Shown piece after piece: positions 10,201 through 19,134 of a stretch of DNA of 56,791 bases. The DNA is taken from contig JAQTQZ010000022.1 in the NCBI GenBank assembly GCA_028712695.1, positions 1-56,791 on the forward strand. Direction: 5' to 3'. The notes beneath the pieces are model-generated. The model saw nothing but the letters and a program-made list of their open reading frames with translations. It was not told the origin of the DNA and ran no database searches. A program made the translations under genes and the position numbers. This stretch comes from Methylovulum sp. GTDB lineage: Bacteria > Pseudomonadota > Gammaproteobacteria > Methylococcales > Methylomonadaceae. Numbering within the stretch: the first letter of the stretch is position 1; every line of letters starts with the position of its first letter.

Positions 10201-12124
10201 CAGCATCTATGGCCTCGCCGACTATGCGTGATAATAGACGCCAGGCGGCAGCTATCACATTAGAAACCTTGGCATTGATGCCGCCGACTGTCACTAACTT
10301 ATCTTGCAAATTGGTATAAGCAACGATCAATGACGTGATGGCAATAATGACAAATTTAACCCAGCCACCGCCGAACGCCAGCAACAAGCTGCCCACGGTC
10401 GTGCGCACGCCCGTAAGTATCGCGCCGAACACCGTAGCCGAAGCACCAGCGGCTTGAAAGGCTTTAACCGCATTGTATCCGACCAAGCCTAGTGCAATCG
10501 CCACGGATAACAGCAACGAATTAAAACCGCCCACCACGCCGGTCAACACAGTAACCGCCACGGTTGCCGCCAAGATATTTTTGGCAAACCCGCCAAATGG
10601 CGTCCCTGCCAATACCGCCAAAAACTGGAGCAATGCACGCGTTGCCAATGGCAAGACTGTAATTAATATATTCAGTACAATCGACAACGATTGCACCAAT
10701 GCGATGATCCGTATAAAGGCCGATAGCACCGGATGATCCGCTGCAAAACGGCCTAATGAATCCATCAATTTATGGAACAAATCCGTCGCCGCTTTAACCG
10801 GCGCTAAAAATGGATTTCCCATCTCAATATTCAGGATGTCCAGGGCGTTGCGGGCGAGCTGTAATTTATTCTCCAGCGTATCCGCGCGCTTTTCAAACTC
10901 CCTAAGCGCACTGCCCGCGTAAGATGCTGGCTCTTTAACCCTATCGATATTTGCCCTTAATGTATCAACGGCGAATGATAATTGGCCGATACTTTGGACG
11001 TCCGTACCCTGTCCGAACAATCCGTAAAGTAAATTGGATTGCTCAAGATTGCTGAACCGCCCTAACACGGTTAAAAAGTTTAGCAGCGCCTGCATGGGAT
11101 TAGCTTGGATGTCCAGTGCCAACTGCTCGGCACTTAGCCCCATCTTAGCCAGGGATGCGTTAAAATCCTTCCCCCGCATTTCGCCCGTGGTGAGCGCCGA
11201 GAACAAACTGCCCAAGGATGTGCGCACTTCATCGGGCGGCTTTTTCATGCTCAGCATGGTCGTCACCAACGCCGCCATTTCCCCGCGCAACAAGCCAAAC
11301 CGCTGACCACCGCTGCCGATCATCAATAGCGAGTTTAAAATATCGCGTTCAGTCGCATTGGTGGTATTACCCAACACATTGATCTGGTCTATCAATGGGC
11401 TTATCTCTTTGATAGTAGCCTCATAAACCGCCGATAAGCCGCCTATATAACTACCTGCTTCCTGTGGTGTCAGCCCCTGGAATGCAACCGAAGACCTGCT
11501 AGCCAGCTTAATAAAATCTTCCAGCTCGCTGGTGGCGACACCCAGTTGTCCGCCCGCTTCGGTGATATTGGCAATATCGACCAACTTCAAAGGGATTTCT
11601 TTTGATGCCATGCGTTTAATCGTTTTTTCGAGCGTGTCCAGTTCGTCGGACGTGCCTTCAACAACTTTTTTAACGTCTGCAAAAGCACTTTCAAAATTCT
11701 TGGCTTCATTGACTTGCACGCCCAGCAAACCGGCGCGTACTGCAAAACCCCCCCATAAATCTAAGAAATCCGATTTTTTAAACGCTAACAACCCTAACAA
11801 ACCGCCTCTGATGCCGCCCAACTTAGCGGCGAAGTCAGCGGCCGCGTCAATATTGTTTTTGATACCTACGCTTAACGCAGACCATGCCGACATCCCCACT
11901 GATTTTATCAGCCCAAAGCCGCTGGCAATAGCCGATAACGCCCGCGAACCCAGACCGTTCATCTGCGCCCACAGCACAGTAAATACGCTTCGAATACGTG
12001 TTGCCGCTTGTTCGCCGGTACTACGCAAATCATTTAAGCTGTTTTGCGCTTGCCGCAGGCCGTCACGTGCACCATCCGTGATGGCGGTTATAATCAATCG
12101 GAGTGTCAAATCATTCATAATCAA
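7208..12124 (-). CDS. tape measure protein with lytic transglycosylase domain
   Basis: 1638 residues, the longest gene. The N-terminal 450 residues resemble the TP901-type tape measure core. Several hydrophobic helices lie at about 465-640. An SLT-type lytic transglycosylase domain sits near 945-1045, with the catalytic Glu in VMQVESQG followed by SGLMQLMPAT and AAYNSNP. Long coiled coils surround it. Near 1310-1440 a short motif AQWAW recurs at least three times. The protein sets tail length and probably helps cross peptidoglycan. At about 0.15 nm per residue this predicts a tail of roughly 240 nm, a rough rule only. It overlaps the chaperone gene by 4 bases. Confidence 0.9.
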   Translation of the reverse strand: MIMNDLTLRLIITAITDGARDGLRQAQNSLNDLRSTGEQAATRIRSVFTVLWAQMNGLGSRALSAIASGFGLIKSVGMSAWSALSVGIKNNIDAAADFAAKLGGIRGGLLGLLAFKKSDFLDLWGGFAVRAGLLGVQVNEAKNFESAFADVKKVVEGTSDELDTLEKTIKRMASKEIPLKLVDIANITEAGGQLGVATSELEDFIKLASRSSVAFQGLTPQEAGSYIGGLSAVYEATIKEISPLIDQINVLGNTTNATERDILNSLLMIGSGGQRFGLLRGEMAALVTTMLSMKKPPDEVRTSLGSLFSALTTGEMRGKDFNASLAKMGLSAEQLALDIQANPMQALLNFLTVLGRFSNLEQSNLLYGLFGQGTDVQSIGQLSFAVDTLRANIDRVKEPASYAGSALREFEKRADTLENKLQLARNALDILNIEMGNPFLAPVKAATDLFHKLMDSLGRFAADHPVLSAFIRIIALVQSLSIVLNILITVLPLATRALLQFLAVLAGTPFGGFAKNILAATVAVTVLTGVVGGFNSLLLSVAIALGLVGYNAVKAFQAAGASATVFGAILTGVRTTVGSLLLAFGGGWVKFVIIAITSLIVAYTNLQDKLVTVGGINAKVSNVIAAAWRLLSRIVGEAIDAVGGYISQFGGWLLGLVGINETTWARITNAIKQFVDNSPGQIKAWANFVVGALIWLKDNAGIRLDEFVDILRVKFKGAVELAKAAGRDIKDALAGKFDTSNIDAQLAANTTDTDKINQNADQQSAAAGKKDFGVDYIGNALNFADQVLADLGHEIADEIKREGEKNAITLPPPEQRGSSVGNGNLGLGDTGTETPKIPTDAIKANLDLQLAAIKTRSDALTAAHDLELKQLDSTFNAQKLELERQVVEQTITEQQKNEQTLALRKELDDKKLTVERQYIEASSGLDKAAILSKKQAEQASVPGGAYAPLLDAAQQKQRLPDGLLRAVMQVESQGNLKAVSPAGASGLMQLMPATAKSLGVKDVFDPKQNIEGGAKLLRELLDTFNGDVNKALAAYNSNPTKVKAAQGDIKKLPAETQAYVPKVQAELQNPTGGGTIEERQASANKIKLLDNELVAVEQDRVARLKNLGIDEQANATEQSTAELEIKKTTLAEQKALTEAQLQAGHDAALDAVTVQEQAAQQELDLGTLTASEHLGRLRQFAADRLAIELKLLNEKRKLLKDDKLALAQNLDDQKALIRKFGLDVQGINNQLATNNKAIFEGMMAPFKNALQQMTNGVLTGQQTISNAVRNAANSMLVTYASTFIQERVMQTAQWAWKLSGIKATGAAEKALKNGDVIYAMLIAAKEKAILAAQWAWEAAGEQRLALRKRAIKLASALWEKAQWVKDKVFTAAQWAWELLGFGEKEAAKVATKTITETVMTTAQVTNDVVRTGSTIAANETAQASTASKAKSSIFAQAAEAAVSAYNAMASIPYIGPVLGAVAAVAAFAAMMAYGAMIPSSKKGLWSVPEDRMQMVHEQETILPAGVADNFRSVVNFVKSNGLQATDVSAVVGDLVANGQLHGNWAIPKSIATLPQQSSEQAATMAQAARRNHDTATAEKLAAMQPVNHTTHKTINEGDTHFNVSAVDGQSVKRLLENHGDTLARVVRDKARTGKSLKS

Positions 12125-12636
12125 TTCCTGCTAATCGCCTGCTGAAAAAATCGTCTCATTTTTTCTTCCGGCGACAAATACTCATAACCCAAATACGCCG
12201 CCACCAGTTGATGCGTGGGCGGGTTGCGCTTCATGTAATCGCTCATATCCCGCAATTGCGAGAGTTTTACTTGGCTGTCGATGGTCGCGTAATCCCAACC
12301 AAACGCGGCGGCCAAATGCGCGTAAATAGTGCCAAAATCGTCAACATCCTGCGTATTCGTCCCAGCCTGCGCCGGTTCTAAACCACAAATATCGGGAACG
12401 GCATTTAAAAATACCGATAATTCTGCACCGGTCACCCGCCCTAATTTCATCGCACCAAAAAAAACGGCCAAGATAGCGTTAACTAACTTGAACCGTTCCT
12501 GTGCGGCGGCATCATCGTCGCCGGTGACCGCCGCCAATTGCCGATAGAATTTAAGGATGCGCCGCACCTGGCCCAAGGGCGGTTCGGACACCGGGCGGGC
12601 CTTGCCGCCCAGGGTCACCCTGCGGACATCATCCAT
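12121..12636 (-). CDS. tail assembly chaperone-like protein
   Basis: 171 residues, helical and soluble, placed between the tail tube gene and the tape measure gene, where siphophages encode their tail assembly chaperones. The C-terminus (YLSPEEKMRRFFQQ) overlaps the tape measure start by 4 bases. I saw no second reading frame of useful length in the gap, so a classical gpG/gpGT frameshift pair is not supported here. The assignment is by position. Confidence 0.6.
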   Translation of the reverse strand: MDDVRRVTLGGKARPVSEPPLGQVRRILKFYRQLAAVTGDDDAAAQERFKLVNAILAVFFGAMKLGRVTGAELSVFLNAVPDICGLEPAQAGTNTQDVDDFGTIYAHLAAAFGWDYATIDSQVKLSQLRDMSDYMKRNPPTHQLVAAYLGYEYLSPEEKMRRFFQQAISRN

Positions 12637-12638
12637 CG

Positions 12639-14153
12639 TTACGCCGAGGTGCTGACCGTGTACACTACGCCGGTGTCACGGTTGACCAGCCCCTTCATCT
12701 CGAACTTCATGCCGGCAAAATCCTCCTGCTTGGTCGGCACCCCCACACCCGTTGGTTTGGCGCGTTCGAATGAGACAGCCATCATTTGTCCGTCCAGCTC
12801 GTAAGCAATATCAATGCTCAAGGTTGGCGCATAGCCAATCGGGTCATTTCTGACGACGATGGTTTGCCCGGTATCGGCCAGCTCGTATTGATAATTGATG
12901 CGCAACACGTCAAGGCCATTGGTATGGTCAAAGTAATACACCCCGTTATCCGATACGGCATACTGATTATTTTCCAGGGCGAGTGGCGTGGTGAGCGCCA
13001 CACGCGTTAAGGCGATACCGCCAATATGGCGTACCCCCAAATCACGGGTAAACTCCCCCTCGTCCGGCGGTGACATCTCAACAAACTGGAAATCCGCCTC
13101 ATAATGGATGGTCACGGTGTCGCCGGTATCGGCGGCGGCAAACGTATATTTGCCCATCGTATCCACCTGATATTCGCCCGTGGCCGGGGCGACCAGCAAC
13201 GAGTCAACTAAAAATTCACCCGCCGTAAGGCCCGTCATCACAGTGCCGCTGTCAGTAGTCAGTTCAACAGCGACATTGCCAACCCACGGTGCTGAAGTGC
13301 CGACATCGACATACGAGTCATAGCCAGCGGCGGGCAATGCAGCAATACTCGTGGAAACAGTAATGCCATCTGTAACATGAGCAACCGTAATAGTCCCGGT
13401 TTGTGACGGGTTGAACATAATCAGGCCGTTTTTGCTGGCCCGATAATTTTCCACGTCTGGCAATGCGGCGGTTTGTGACCACGGCTTATAGGTCAATTTA
13501 GTGCCCGTGCCCGCGCCTTTGGTGATGCCTTTGTGCCGGGTATGCAATGCTGCGTTCCAGTTCAGCGACGCTGGGACCTTAAAAGTAGAGACCAGCGCAT
13601 TGCCGTCAGAATCGTAAGTCACCACGGCGGTTTTGCCCACATCAGCCGCGCTAAAGCGATAATTTCCGGCAGAATATTCGTATTTTCCGGCAGGCATCAC
13701 ATCCAATGTACTGGTAGTTGCGGCAACACCACCGATAGTCACCGACGTACTGCTGTCGATCCGTGCCAGATTGAGCAGTTTTTTATTCAGTATTTTTACC
13801 ACCTGATCACTGGATCCAGGCACGGTAAAGCCATTGCGGTCTGTATAGATTTTCAGTTGCCGGTTTTCGATGTCACCGCCGAAGCATAAATGGTTCAGCA
13901 ATTGGCCGGAAATTTCGTTGACGGTGAAATTGAATGACAACTCATTTTTGCCGGACGCCATGCGCACGGCATATTTGCCCTCGCCATGGCTCATTTTCAA
14001 GGTGCCTTTATCGTCCCAGGTCGCCTCCTGCAAACCTTCAAGATGCAAAGGTTGCGGCGGGTCGAGCAAAGTGCCGTCCGCCTTGCGGATCAGCGTGACA
14101 TAAACGTGGCCAGAGCCAAACGGCACTGACTGGGTAGAAGTTGCGGTGGTCAT
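12639..14153 (-). CDS. major tail tube protein with three internal beta repeats
   Basis: 504 residues, longer than most tail tube proteins. The N-terminus and C-terminus look like the tube domain. Between them three related beta segments appear at about 156-182, 325-354 and 396-424, each with a G/N-x-Y, then F-x-(A)-A-D or equivalent, then a strand ending near a Tyr (for example YRFSAADVGKTAVVTY and YTFAAADTGDTVTIHY). These look like duplicated Ig-like or decoration modules exposed on the tail surface. The gene follows the tail terminator and precedes the chaperone, as expected. Confidence 0.7.
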   Translation of the reverse strand: MTTATSTQSVPFGSGHVYVTLIRKADGTLLDPPQPLHLEGLQEATWDDKGTLKMSHGEGKYAVRMASGKNELSFNFTVNEISGQLLNHLCFGGDIENRQLKIYTDRNGFTVPGSSDQVVKILNKKLLNLARIDSSTSVTIGGVAATTSTLDVMPAGKYEYSAGNYRFSAADVGKTAVVTYDSDGNALVSTFKVPASLNWNAALHTRHKGITKGAGTGTKLTYKPWSQTAALPDVENYRASKNGLIMFNPSQTGTITVAHVTDGITVSTSIAALPAAGYDSYVDVGTSAPWVGNVAVELTTDSGTVMTGLTAGEFLVDSLLVAPATGEYQVDTMGKYTFAAADTGDTVTIHYEADFQFVEMSPPDEGEFTRDLGVRHIGGIALTRVALTTPLALENNQYAVSDNGVYYFDHTNGLDVLRINYQYELADTGQTIVVRNDPIGYAPTLSIDIAYELDGQMMAVSFERAKPTGVGVPTKQEDFAGMKFEMKGLVNRDTGVVYTVSTSA

Positions 14154-14182
14154 AGGTTGCTCCTAAAAATAAAATAGGGTTA

Positions 14183-14446
14183 TTACGATTTTTTCTTTTC
14201 TGTTGGCTCTAGCTCAGGCTTGGCCGCCAACGCCGCTTTTAACGATGCTGGCGGCGGTGATTTTGCAGGCTGGGCTGCTTTAGCCGCTGCTTGCAATGCC
14301 CGAATCCTGGTCTTTGCACTGACAAACCCTTGTGAAAAAGCATTGTTCGCCAAATGATTGGGCACATCGATAATGCCATCGCCATCGGCAGTAAAGGTTT
14401 GTCCTGACAACGTAATGCGGGTGATGCCTTGTTTATAAATTTTCAT
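14183..14446 (-). CDS. small tail operon protein
   Basis: 87 residues when started at the ATG at 14444-14446, preceded by GAGG; a longer frame running upstream overlaps the neighbouring gene and is less likely. The N-terminal 45 residues resemble a small beta domain; the C-terminal half is Ala/Pro/Lys-rich and probably disordered. It lies just before the tail tube gene. Similar small proteins in transposable siphophages are of unknown role. Confidence 0.55.
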   Translation of the reverse strand: MKIYKQGITRITLSGQTFTADGDGIIDVPNHLANNAFSQGFVSAKTRIRALQAAAKAAQPAKSPPPASLKAALAAKPELEPTEKKKS

Positions 14447-14463
14447 AATAGCCTCGGTTTGGA

Positions 14464-14940
14464 TTAAAAATTCTGCGGCGCATAGCGCAACAATTGCTTG
14501 GTGATCAATGTGCATTTGACAAAATGGCATAACACCCCAGCAAACAGCGCCGGGACGACATCATCAATGGCGATGCCGGTTTGCTTGCCGATGTCATCAC
14601 GGTAGATAATGCGCCCTGGGGCTTCTTCCAGTTGCTCAGTCCTAAATTCATCACGGATTAGATCCAGCAAATCGTTGAACACCAACTCTGATGCGTTAGC
14701 GTCATTGATCGCCATAAAGCCACTGATCAGCCATTTGCTTTTCTCAATCGTCATGCGATTTTTAGCCGTCAGTTCGACCACACCGACGCGGCTGACAAAC
14801 CAGCCCAATAGCACGCCCTCACTGACATACATCGCCACCAAATCACGCATTTCATCAGCATAGCGTTGGTAGGCGTTGACCTTGCCTATGCCCGGTACCG
14901 CATTCATCTTGGCGACAATCGCCTCGCGCACCACACTCAT
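14464..14940 (-). CDS. tail terminator / head-tail joining protein
   Basis: 158 residues. It comes directly after the HK97-gp10-like gene (4-base overlap) and before the tube gene, where the tail terminator (gpU or gp37-like) is coded. No specific motif is decisive. Size and order fit the terminator that caps the tube and binds the head connector. Confidence 0.6.
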   Translation of the reverse strand: MSVVREAIVAKMNAVPGIGKVNAYQRYADEMRDLVAMYVSEGVLLGWFVSRVGVVELTAKNRMTIEKSKWLISGFMAINDANASELVFNDLLDLIRDEFRTEQLEEAPGRIIYRDDIGKQTGIAIDDVVPALFAGVLCHFVKCTLITKQLLRYAPQNF

Positions 14941-15449
14941 GCTTGCCCCGCTATTTCCGCCAAGGCGTCATCCACCGCCTTGGCCAGGCGAGTTTGGATA
15001 TACGGATTAACGGCGGCAAAACCGTCGCGGAACATAAACGCGCCGTCAGTGCCGACCGTCGCAATCTTTTTAGCAATCGCCCATGCCACGCTTTTGGCTT
15101 GCGTCCGCTCCATGCCCAATTTGGCAATGGCCCAATCTTCCAGCGGCGCTAGCGGCGGAAAGTGCGGACTCGTGCCCAGTTCCACCGGCACTGCGTAATT
15201 GATCGAGGTGCCGACCACCCCCATTACCCCGCCCGGTACCGGATGGGCATACTCGACCGCCTCGCCAGCTAAAATGGATTTACGCAGCAGTTGATGCGCC
15301 CCAGCAGGCGTGCGCTCGGCAATCTCGCGTTGCGCCAGCAACAGGCCTTCGTCAATCGCCACCGACAAATGCCGCAGCATAATGTCCGGGGCGCTAGCAA
15401 AGGCCGCCTGGATCGCCGCCAGATTTTCCGGGACGATGCTCAATTCCAT
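14937..15449 (-). CDS. HK97 gp10-like tail completion protein
   Basis: 170 residues. The central segment with TPAGAHQLLRKSI, VGTSINYAVPVELGT and the conserved surrounding Gly, Tyr and Glu is typical of the HK97-gp10/phage virion morphogenesis group (VGt...YA..vE.Gt). These proteins join head and tail. The gene overlaps the upstream connector by 10 bases and the downstream gene by 4. Confidence 0.75.
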   Translation of the reverse strand: MELSIVPENLAAIQAAFASAPDIMLRHLSVAIDEGLLLAQREIAERTPAGAHQLLRKSILAGEAVEYAHPVPGGVMGVVGTSINYAVPVELGTSPHFPPLAPLEDWAIAKLGMERTQAKSVAWAIAKKIATVGTDGAFMFRDGFAAVNPYIQTRLAKAVDDALAEIAGQA

Positions 15450-16117
15450 GTCTGCACCGGCAACGGATGGGTCAAACGGGTACGGCCTTTGCTGTCGCGC
15501 TGCGTGAATGACACGTCGGCGCTGGCCGGCACGTTGCGCTTGGTGTCAACGCCCAGCTCATCCAAATAGCGTTGGCGCAGGGTTTTGGCACGGGCAGCAA
15601 AGGCCCGTGCCGGGTCTTGCTGGTTCGCCGAATCCGCGCTGATGGTCGGCGCGTTTTTTGATGATAAGCGGCTCGCTTCCATTTCGCACAAGACCGCCGC
15701 CGCCCAAGATGCCACCGCTTCTGTATGCTGCTCAGGCAAGGTGTATTCGGTGGCGCTGGCGATATGGCGCACGGTGTACCAAATCCGCATTTCCTCATTA
15801 CTGCCTGCAACCAATTCAATCCGCGCCACGGTGCCATCATTGTAGGTATAGAAATCCTCAGTACGCAGATACAGCGGCGGACGTTGGCTGAGTGGATATT
15901 CCGCCTGCCGGACCGTTGAAAAGTCCCAGACGAACCCGTCCGGCAACACGGCGCCCCCATCGCTCAAGCCCAGGATAGCCGTCACCACTTTAGGCGCATC
16001 CTGGTTATAGCGCACGATAGCCATATCCAGCGCATCATCATCCGCACCCGCGCCGATCTTGGCCAAATCGACTTGGGCCAAGCGCAGCACAGTAGTTTTA
16101 AGGCCGGCGCGGGTCAT
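15440..16117 (-). CDS. head-tail connector (gp36/DUF1320-like)
   Basis: 225 residues when begun at the ATG at 16115-16117, one base after the stop of the capsid gene. The open frame extends further upstream, but that part lies inside the capsid gene in another frame and is a shadow. The position right after the capsid matches Mu gp36-like head-tail connectors. The N-terminal helical and acidic part fits, but the length exceeds the usual 140 residues, so an extra C-terminal domain is present. Confidence 0.6.
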   Translation of the reverse strand: MTRAGLKTTVLRLAQVDLAKIGAGADDDALDMAIVRYNQDAPKVVTAILGLSDGGAVLPDGFVWDFSTVRQAEYPLSQRPPLYLRTEDFYTYNDGTVARIELVAGSNEEMRIWYTVRHIASATEYTLPEQHTEAVASWAAAVLCEMEASRLSSKNAPTISADSANQQDPARAFAARAKTLRQRYLDELGVDTKRNVPASADVSFTQRDSKGRTRLTHPLPVQTWN

Positions 16118-16118
16118 G

Positions 16119-18623
16119 TTACGCCACCACCGCGCCGTACAGCCCACGATAATCAACCACCGCCCCGCCATAGATGTGACGGATTTTGTAGATGATCTGG
16201 TCGTTGCTGAACAAGCTGCCCTGGCTCGGCATGTCTTGCACGAACAGTTCAGGCTCCTCGTTGCCGTTGTAGAAGCCCAACTCGATGAGCGGCACTTCCA
16301 TGGTTTCGGCGGTGGCGTACCAGTTGTTGGCATCGGTCCAGTAATCGACCACATGCACCGTCGGCTTGCGGCTGTTAACGAAGGTTTCGTCCAGGTTGGT
16401 GTTGCGCACGAAAAGATTAAATGCCGTCTCTTCCAATGCCGCCGGAACATATAAATGCTTCAACAGCAGGCCCAACGGTTTTTGACTGGTCGATTCGGCA
16501 AAAATCGTCGTGCTGGATACGGTTTGCGAGGCGCTGACCGTGTAAGTCCCCGCTCCGCCGGTACCCGTGCCAAGGGCGGTAATCGTAGTGCCTGCGGTCA
16601 CGCCGGTGCCGCGAATCTCCTGCCCAACCGCCAACGCGCCGGAAGTCACTGCCGAAACGGTCAGTGTCGTGGTGGAAATCGAACCGGTGACAATCGCGCC
16701 TTGCGCCTGTTTTTCCACCTGCTGCTTCATCGCTAAACGGGCAGCGGCAAACGTAGTCGCATCCAACGCCGTCGCGCCCAAATTCTTATGCAGCGCGGCG
16801 TGGAACAATGCGGCGGAATCGTAAATGGTCGGGTTAGTAGCCAGGAAATCCAGCACAAATTCATACAATGTGCGTTTGGCGGCCACAGCCATGCGAGTTG
16901 GAATCTTGCGGATCGCGCCGACATCATCATTAGCGATGGTTTCAATCGACAGTGTTTCTTTGCCCCCGCGCTTGCTGACTGCATACGTCGCCTTTTCATC
17001 GCCCGGTGAAGTTAATGCCGTATAAGGCGCGTTTTCCGCCACCGCCGGAAGATTGCCATAGCCGCCCATGCGGGTACGTTCCTGGGTGCGGAAATTACTG
17101 ACCGGCACCACATCCACCAGCGCCCGCCAGTCGTTGTAATTCTCCAGTGCGTTATAATCCCTGACCATTGCCCGGGTGATCGAATCTCCCAAGATGTTGC
17201 CGAAAGTCGCCGCAGAAATAGCCTCGCGGAAATCCGCCCCCGCCGCTTCACGCAAAACCGCTTGGTTACAGTTTTGGTACAAGCCGGTCACGCCCTTGTC
17301 GCCTGTTATCTCGACGTAACATTCACGGAACGACCGTGCCCGCTTGCTCGGATCAAAGAAATCATCAAGCAGGGTTTTGATTTTGTCCGAACGGTCGGCG
17401 CCCATTTCCAGTCGCGGATCGCCTAGACCCGTGACATGCCCTGCCGTGGTCAAATCTGCCAGCCCTTCACGGAAGTTGTCGATCAACAGATTTAAAGTGT
17501 CCTTGGTTGTGCCCTGGGCGATTTTAGCGTTCAACTTATCCTTGATCTGGGCGGGCAGGCCGGAATTTTCGACGGCCTCACGCATATCCAGCCTATCCAA
17601 CCGCGCCTGCACATCGGCAATATCGCCGCCCAACGCCGGCAGCTTAGGGGCCACTGCCTCGCGGTATGCCGTTTCCAGCGCGTCATCGTCGGCTACATTC
17701 AAATCGGCAGGCAACGCGCCGCCGTGCTTGGCTTTAACAGCCTCAATCATTCGATCTCTCAATGCCATGTCGGCAGCTCCTTCAGCTTCAATTAAATTAA
17801 TGATCCGACCGCCGGCGCCCGGCTCGACGATCAAATCCAGTGACTTTACTTGGGTAATGGATACGGCCTCGCGGAACGCGCCCTTTTGTTTGGCGGCACC
17901 GGCCGCATCGATGCTAAATCCGATCAGACCCAGCATGTTGCGCTGTTGCATTTCTACTAGCTTGGCGGGCAGGCCGGAGGATTCCAGCACATGCAAATCC
18001 GCCTGGATGCCGCCCGCCTCGGTTGCCGTAGCTTCCACAAATACCGCATTCAGCAATTGCCCGATTAAATTACGGGTGGCCTTGCCTTTGCCTTGCAGAT
18101 GCTCCTCGTCGGATTTCTCGAACACCCGTGTACCGTCAAACATTGGCGCGGCCTCGCGCAATACGGCCGTGGGATAGTCGATATTATTTTTCGACAGGCC
18201 GGAGCGGATCACCCATACCCGCCATACCGTGCCGGCCGCTTGGCCTTCTGCCGCCACCGCCTCGATCATCGCGCTATCGGTACTGCCGGCAGACACCGGG
18301 GCATACTGTTCGACCACTTGCTCGGCAGCCCCCAAGGTCACCGTGCCGTCATCGGCCAGCGTGTACGGGTATTGCCAGCATTTACCACCGACTTCAACAA
18401 TCGCCCGATCCGGGTAAATAGCCTCAAGATCAACCCATGACGGCGCATTCGGCGCACCGGTGCAAATGACCTGCTCCAAGGCCTGCCTAACGGCATTGAT
18501 AATGGCGCGGTATTCGGTCACCGCTTCGCGCAGGGCGACATCGCGCAGGCCGTCGGCAGGTATGCCATTGGGCGCGGCTTCGCGGAACTGGATGGGGAAA
18601 ATTTTAGGCGGCATGGTCGTCAA
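16119..18623 (-). CDS. prohead protease-scaffold-major capsid fusion
   Basis: 834 residues joining functions that most Mu-like phages split. Residues about 100-290 resemble a prohead protease. About 290-440 is a helical, charged scaffold-like region. About 460-834 is the Mu-like major head subunit, with an ending typical of it ([21 protein letters not shown]). Ten hydrophobic-R-E-(A/G/C) motifs occur at R14, R32, R156, R251, R321, R348, R385, R433, R458 and R466, up to the start of the capsid domain and not after, suggesting maturation cleavage sites. A Thr/Ser/Gly-rich beta module at about 646-706 is inserted in the capsid domain. The 20-base overlap with the upstream gene suggests coupling. 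Confidence 0.85.
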   Translation of the reverse strand: MTTMPPKIFPIQFREAAPNGIPADGLRDVALREAVTEYRAIINAVRQALEQVICTGAPNAPSWVDLEAIYPDRAIVEVGGKCWQYPYTLADDGTVTLGAAEQVVEQYAPVSAGSTDSAMIEAVAAEGQAAGTVWRVWVIRSGLSKNNIDYPTAVLREAAPMFDGTRVFEKSDEEHLQGKGKATRNLIGQLLNAVFVEATATEAGGIQADLHVLESSGLPAKLVEMQQRNMLGLIGFSIDAAGAAKQKGAFREAVSITQVKSLDLIVEPGAGGRIINLIEAEGAADMALRDRMIEAVKAKHGGALPADLNVADDDALETAYREAVAPKLPALGGDIADVQARLDRLDMREAVENSGLPAQIKDKLNAKIAQGTTKDTLNLLIDNFREGLADLTTAGHVTGLGDPRLEMGADRSDKIKTLLDDFFDPSKRARSFRECYVEITGDKGVTGLYQNCNQAVLREAAGADFREAISAATFGNILGDSITRAMVRDYNALENYNDWRALVDVVPVSNFRTQERTRMGGYGNLPAVAENAPYTALTSPGDEKATYAVSKRGGKETLSIETIANDDVGAIRKIPTRMAVAAKRTLYEFVLDFLATNPTIYDSAALFHAALHKNLGATALDATTFAAARLAMKQQVEKQAQGAIVTGSISTTTLTVSAVTSGALAVGQEIRGTGVTAGTTITALGTGTGGAGTYTVSASQTVSSTTIFAESTSQKPLGLLLKHLYVPAALEETAFNLFVRNTNLDETFVNSRKPTVHVVDYWTDANNWYATAETMEVPLIELGFYNGNEEPELFVQDMPSQGSLFSNDQIIYKIRHIYGGAVVDYRGLYGAVVA

Positions 18624-18840
18624 CCTCGGCCTGCGTTGTTTGCAGTTTGCGCCCGTCTACGGTCACAACTACGATGCGGCCACTATCGGGATAGGTACGG
18701 CAAACCAGCATATTGGCAGGGTCAATGCCCAGCGCCTGCGCCACTTGCCCATACAAATCGTAATTGGATTCGGTTGCCGGATCAGCATTCAAAGCGTCGC
18801 CATCATCGGCGGGGGGGGTATCGGTAGGTTTTTTGGCCAT
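18604..18840 (-). CDS. first gene of the leftward virion operon, unknown
   Basis: 78 residues, with an acidic, Pro-rich N-terminus (about 1-25) and a folded-looking C-terminal part with several strands. A strong GAGGAA ribosome site lies 7 bases before the ATG. It overlaps the capsid fusion gene by 20 bases. It could be a small decoration or head-associated protein. No family recognised. Confidence 0.6.
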   Translation of the reverse strand: MAKKPTDTPPADDGDALNADPATESNYDLYGQVAQALGIDPANMLVCRTYPDSGRIVVVTVDGRKLQTTQAEVDDHAA

Positions 18841-18888
18841 GTGGGTTCCTCGGTTGGTTGAGGCACATGGTAGCGGGAGGGCGGGGGT

Positions 18889-18915
18889 GCAAAAAGCGGA
18901 AAGATTTCCGCCCTT
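18889..18915 (-). promoter_or_regulatory. late-operon inverted repeat, copy 1
   Basis: Read on the minus strand, AAGGGCGGAAA-T-CTTTCCGCT followed by TTTTTGC forms a dyad (GCGGAAA / TTTCCGC) about 50 bases ahead of the first virion gene. It agrees at 23 of 27 positions with 30535-30561, which sits ahead of the rightward lysis/packaging operon in the same orientation relative to transcription. It could be an activator site (for example for the Mor-like protein) or an RNA hairpin near the late transcript start. The remainder of 18841-19134 holds a short GC stem near 18955-18975 and no gene. Confidence 0.6.
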
Positions 18916-19134
18916 GCCAATAAGGGTTCAAGGGGAAAATAACAGCAGCGGGGGGCGATAACCCCGCTTAAAAAAAGACTAACAGCAACGGCGGGCAAAA
19001 GCTAGCCCCAAGGCTGTTACAAGGCGTTATAACACCCTAGCGCCCAGTCATCCATACAATGGCGGCAGATAGGGCAAAAAAAACTGTCACGCGCCGCTTA
19101 TTAAAACGCGCACAAACCCCACCCAAGGGCATTA

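Noticed and set aside
7271-12134. Many plus-strand frames of 60-200 codons inside the tape measure region
   Set aside because: They lie opposite a single well-supported long gene, lack ribosome sites and domains, and have composition typical of antisense frames in GC-rich coding DNA.
12121-12640. Programmed frameshift in the tail chaperone gene
   Set aside because: No slippery heptamer with an adequate second frame was found; the tape measure gene starts directly at its end.
16118-16450. Upstream extension of the connector frame
   Set aside because: It lies wholly inside the capsid gene in another frame and has shadow-like composition (many Arg, Cys, Trp, Thr).
18955-18990. Stem near 18955 as terminator
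   Set aside because: The stem is followed by As on the plus strand and has no T run downstream on the minus strand, so it does not fit a terminator on either.
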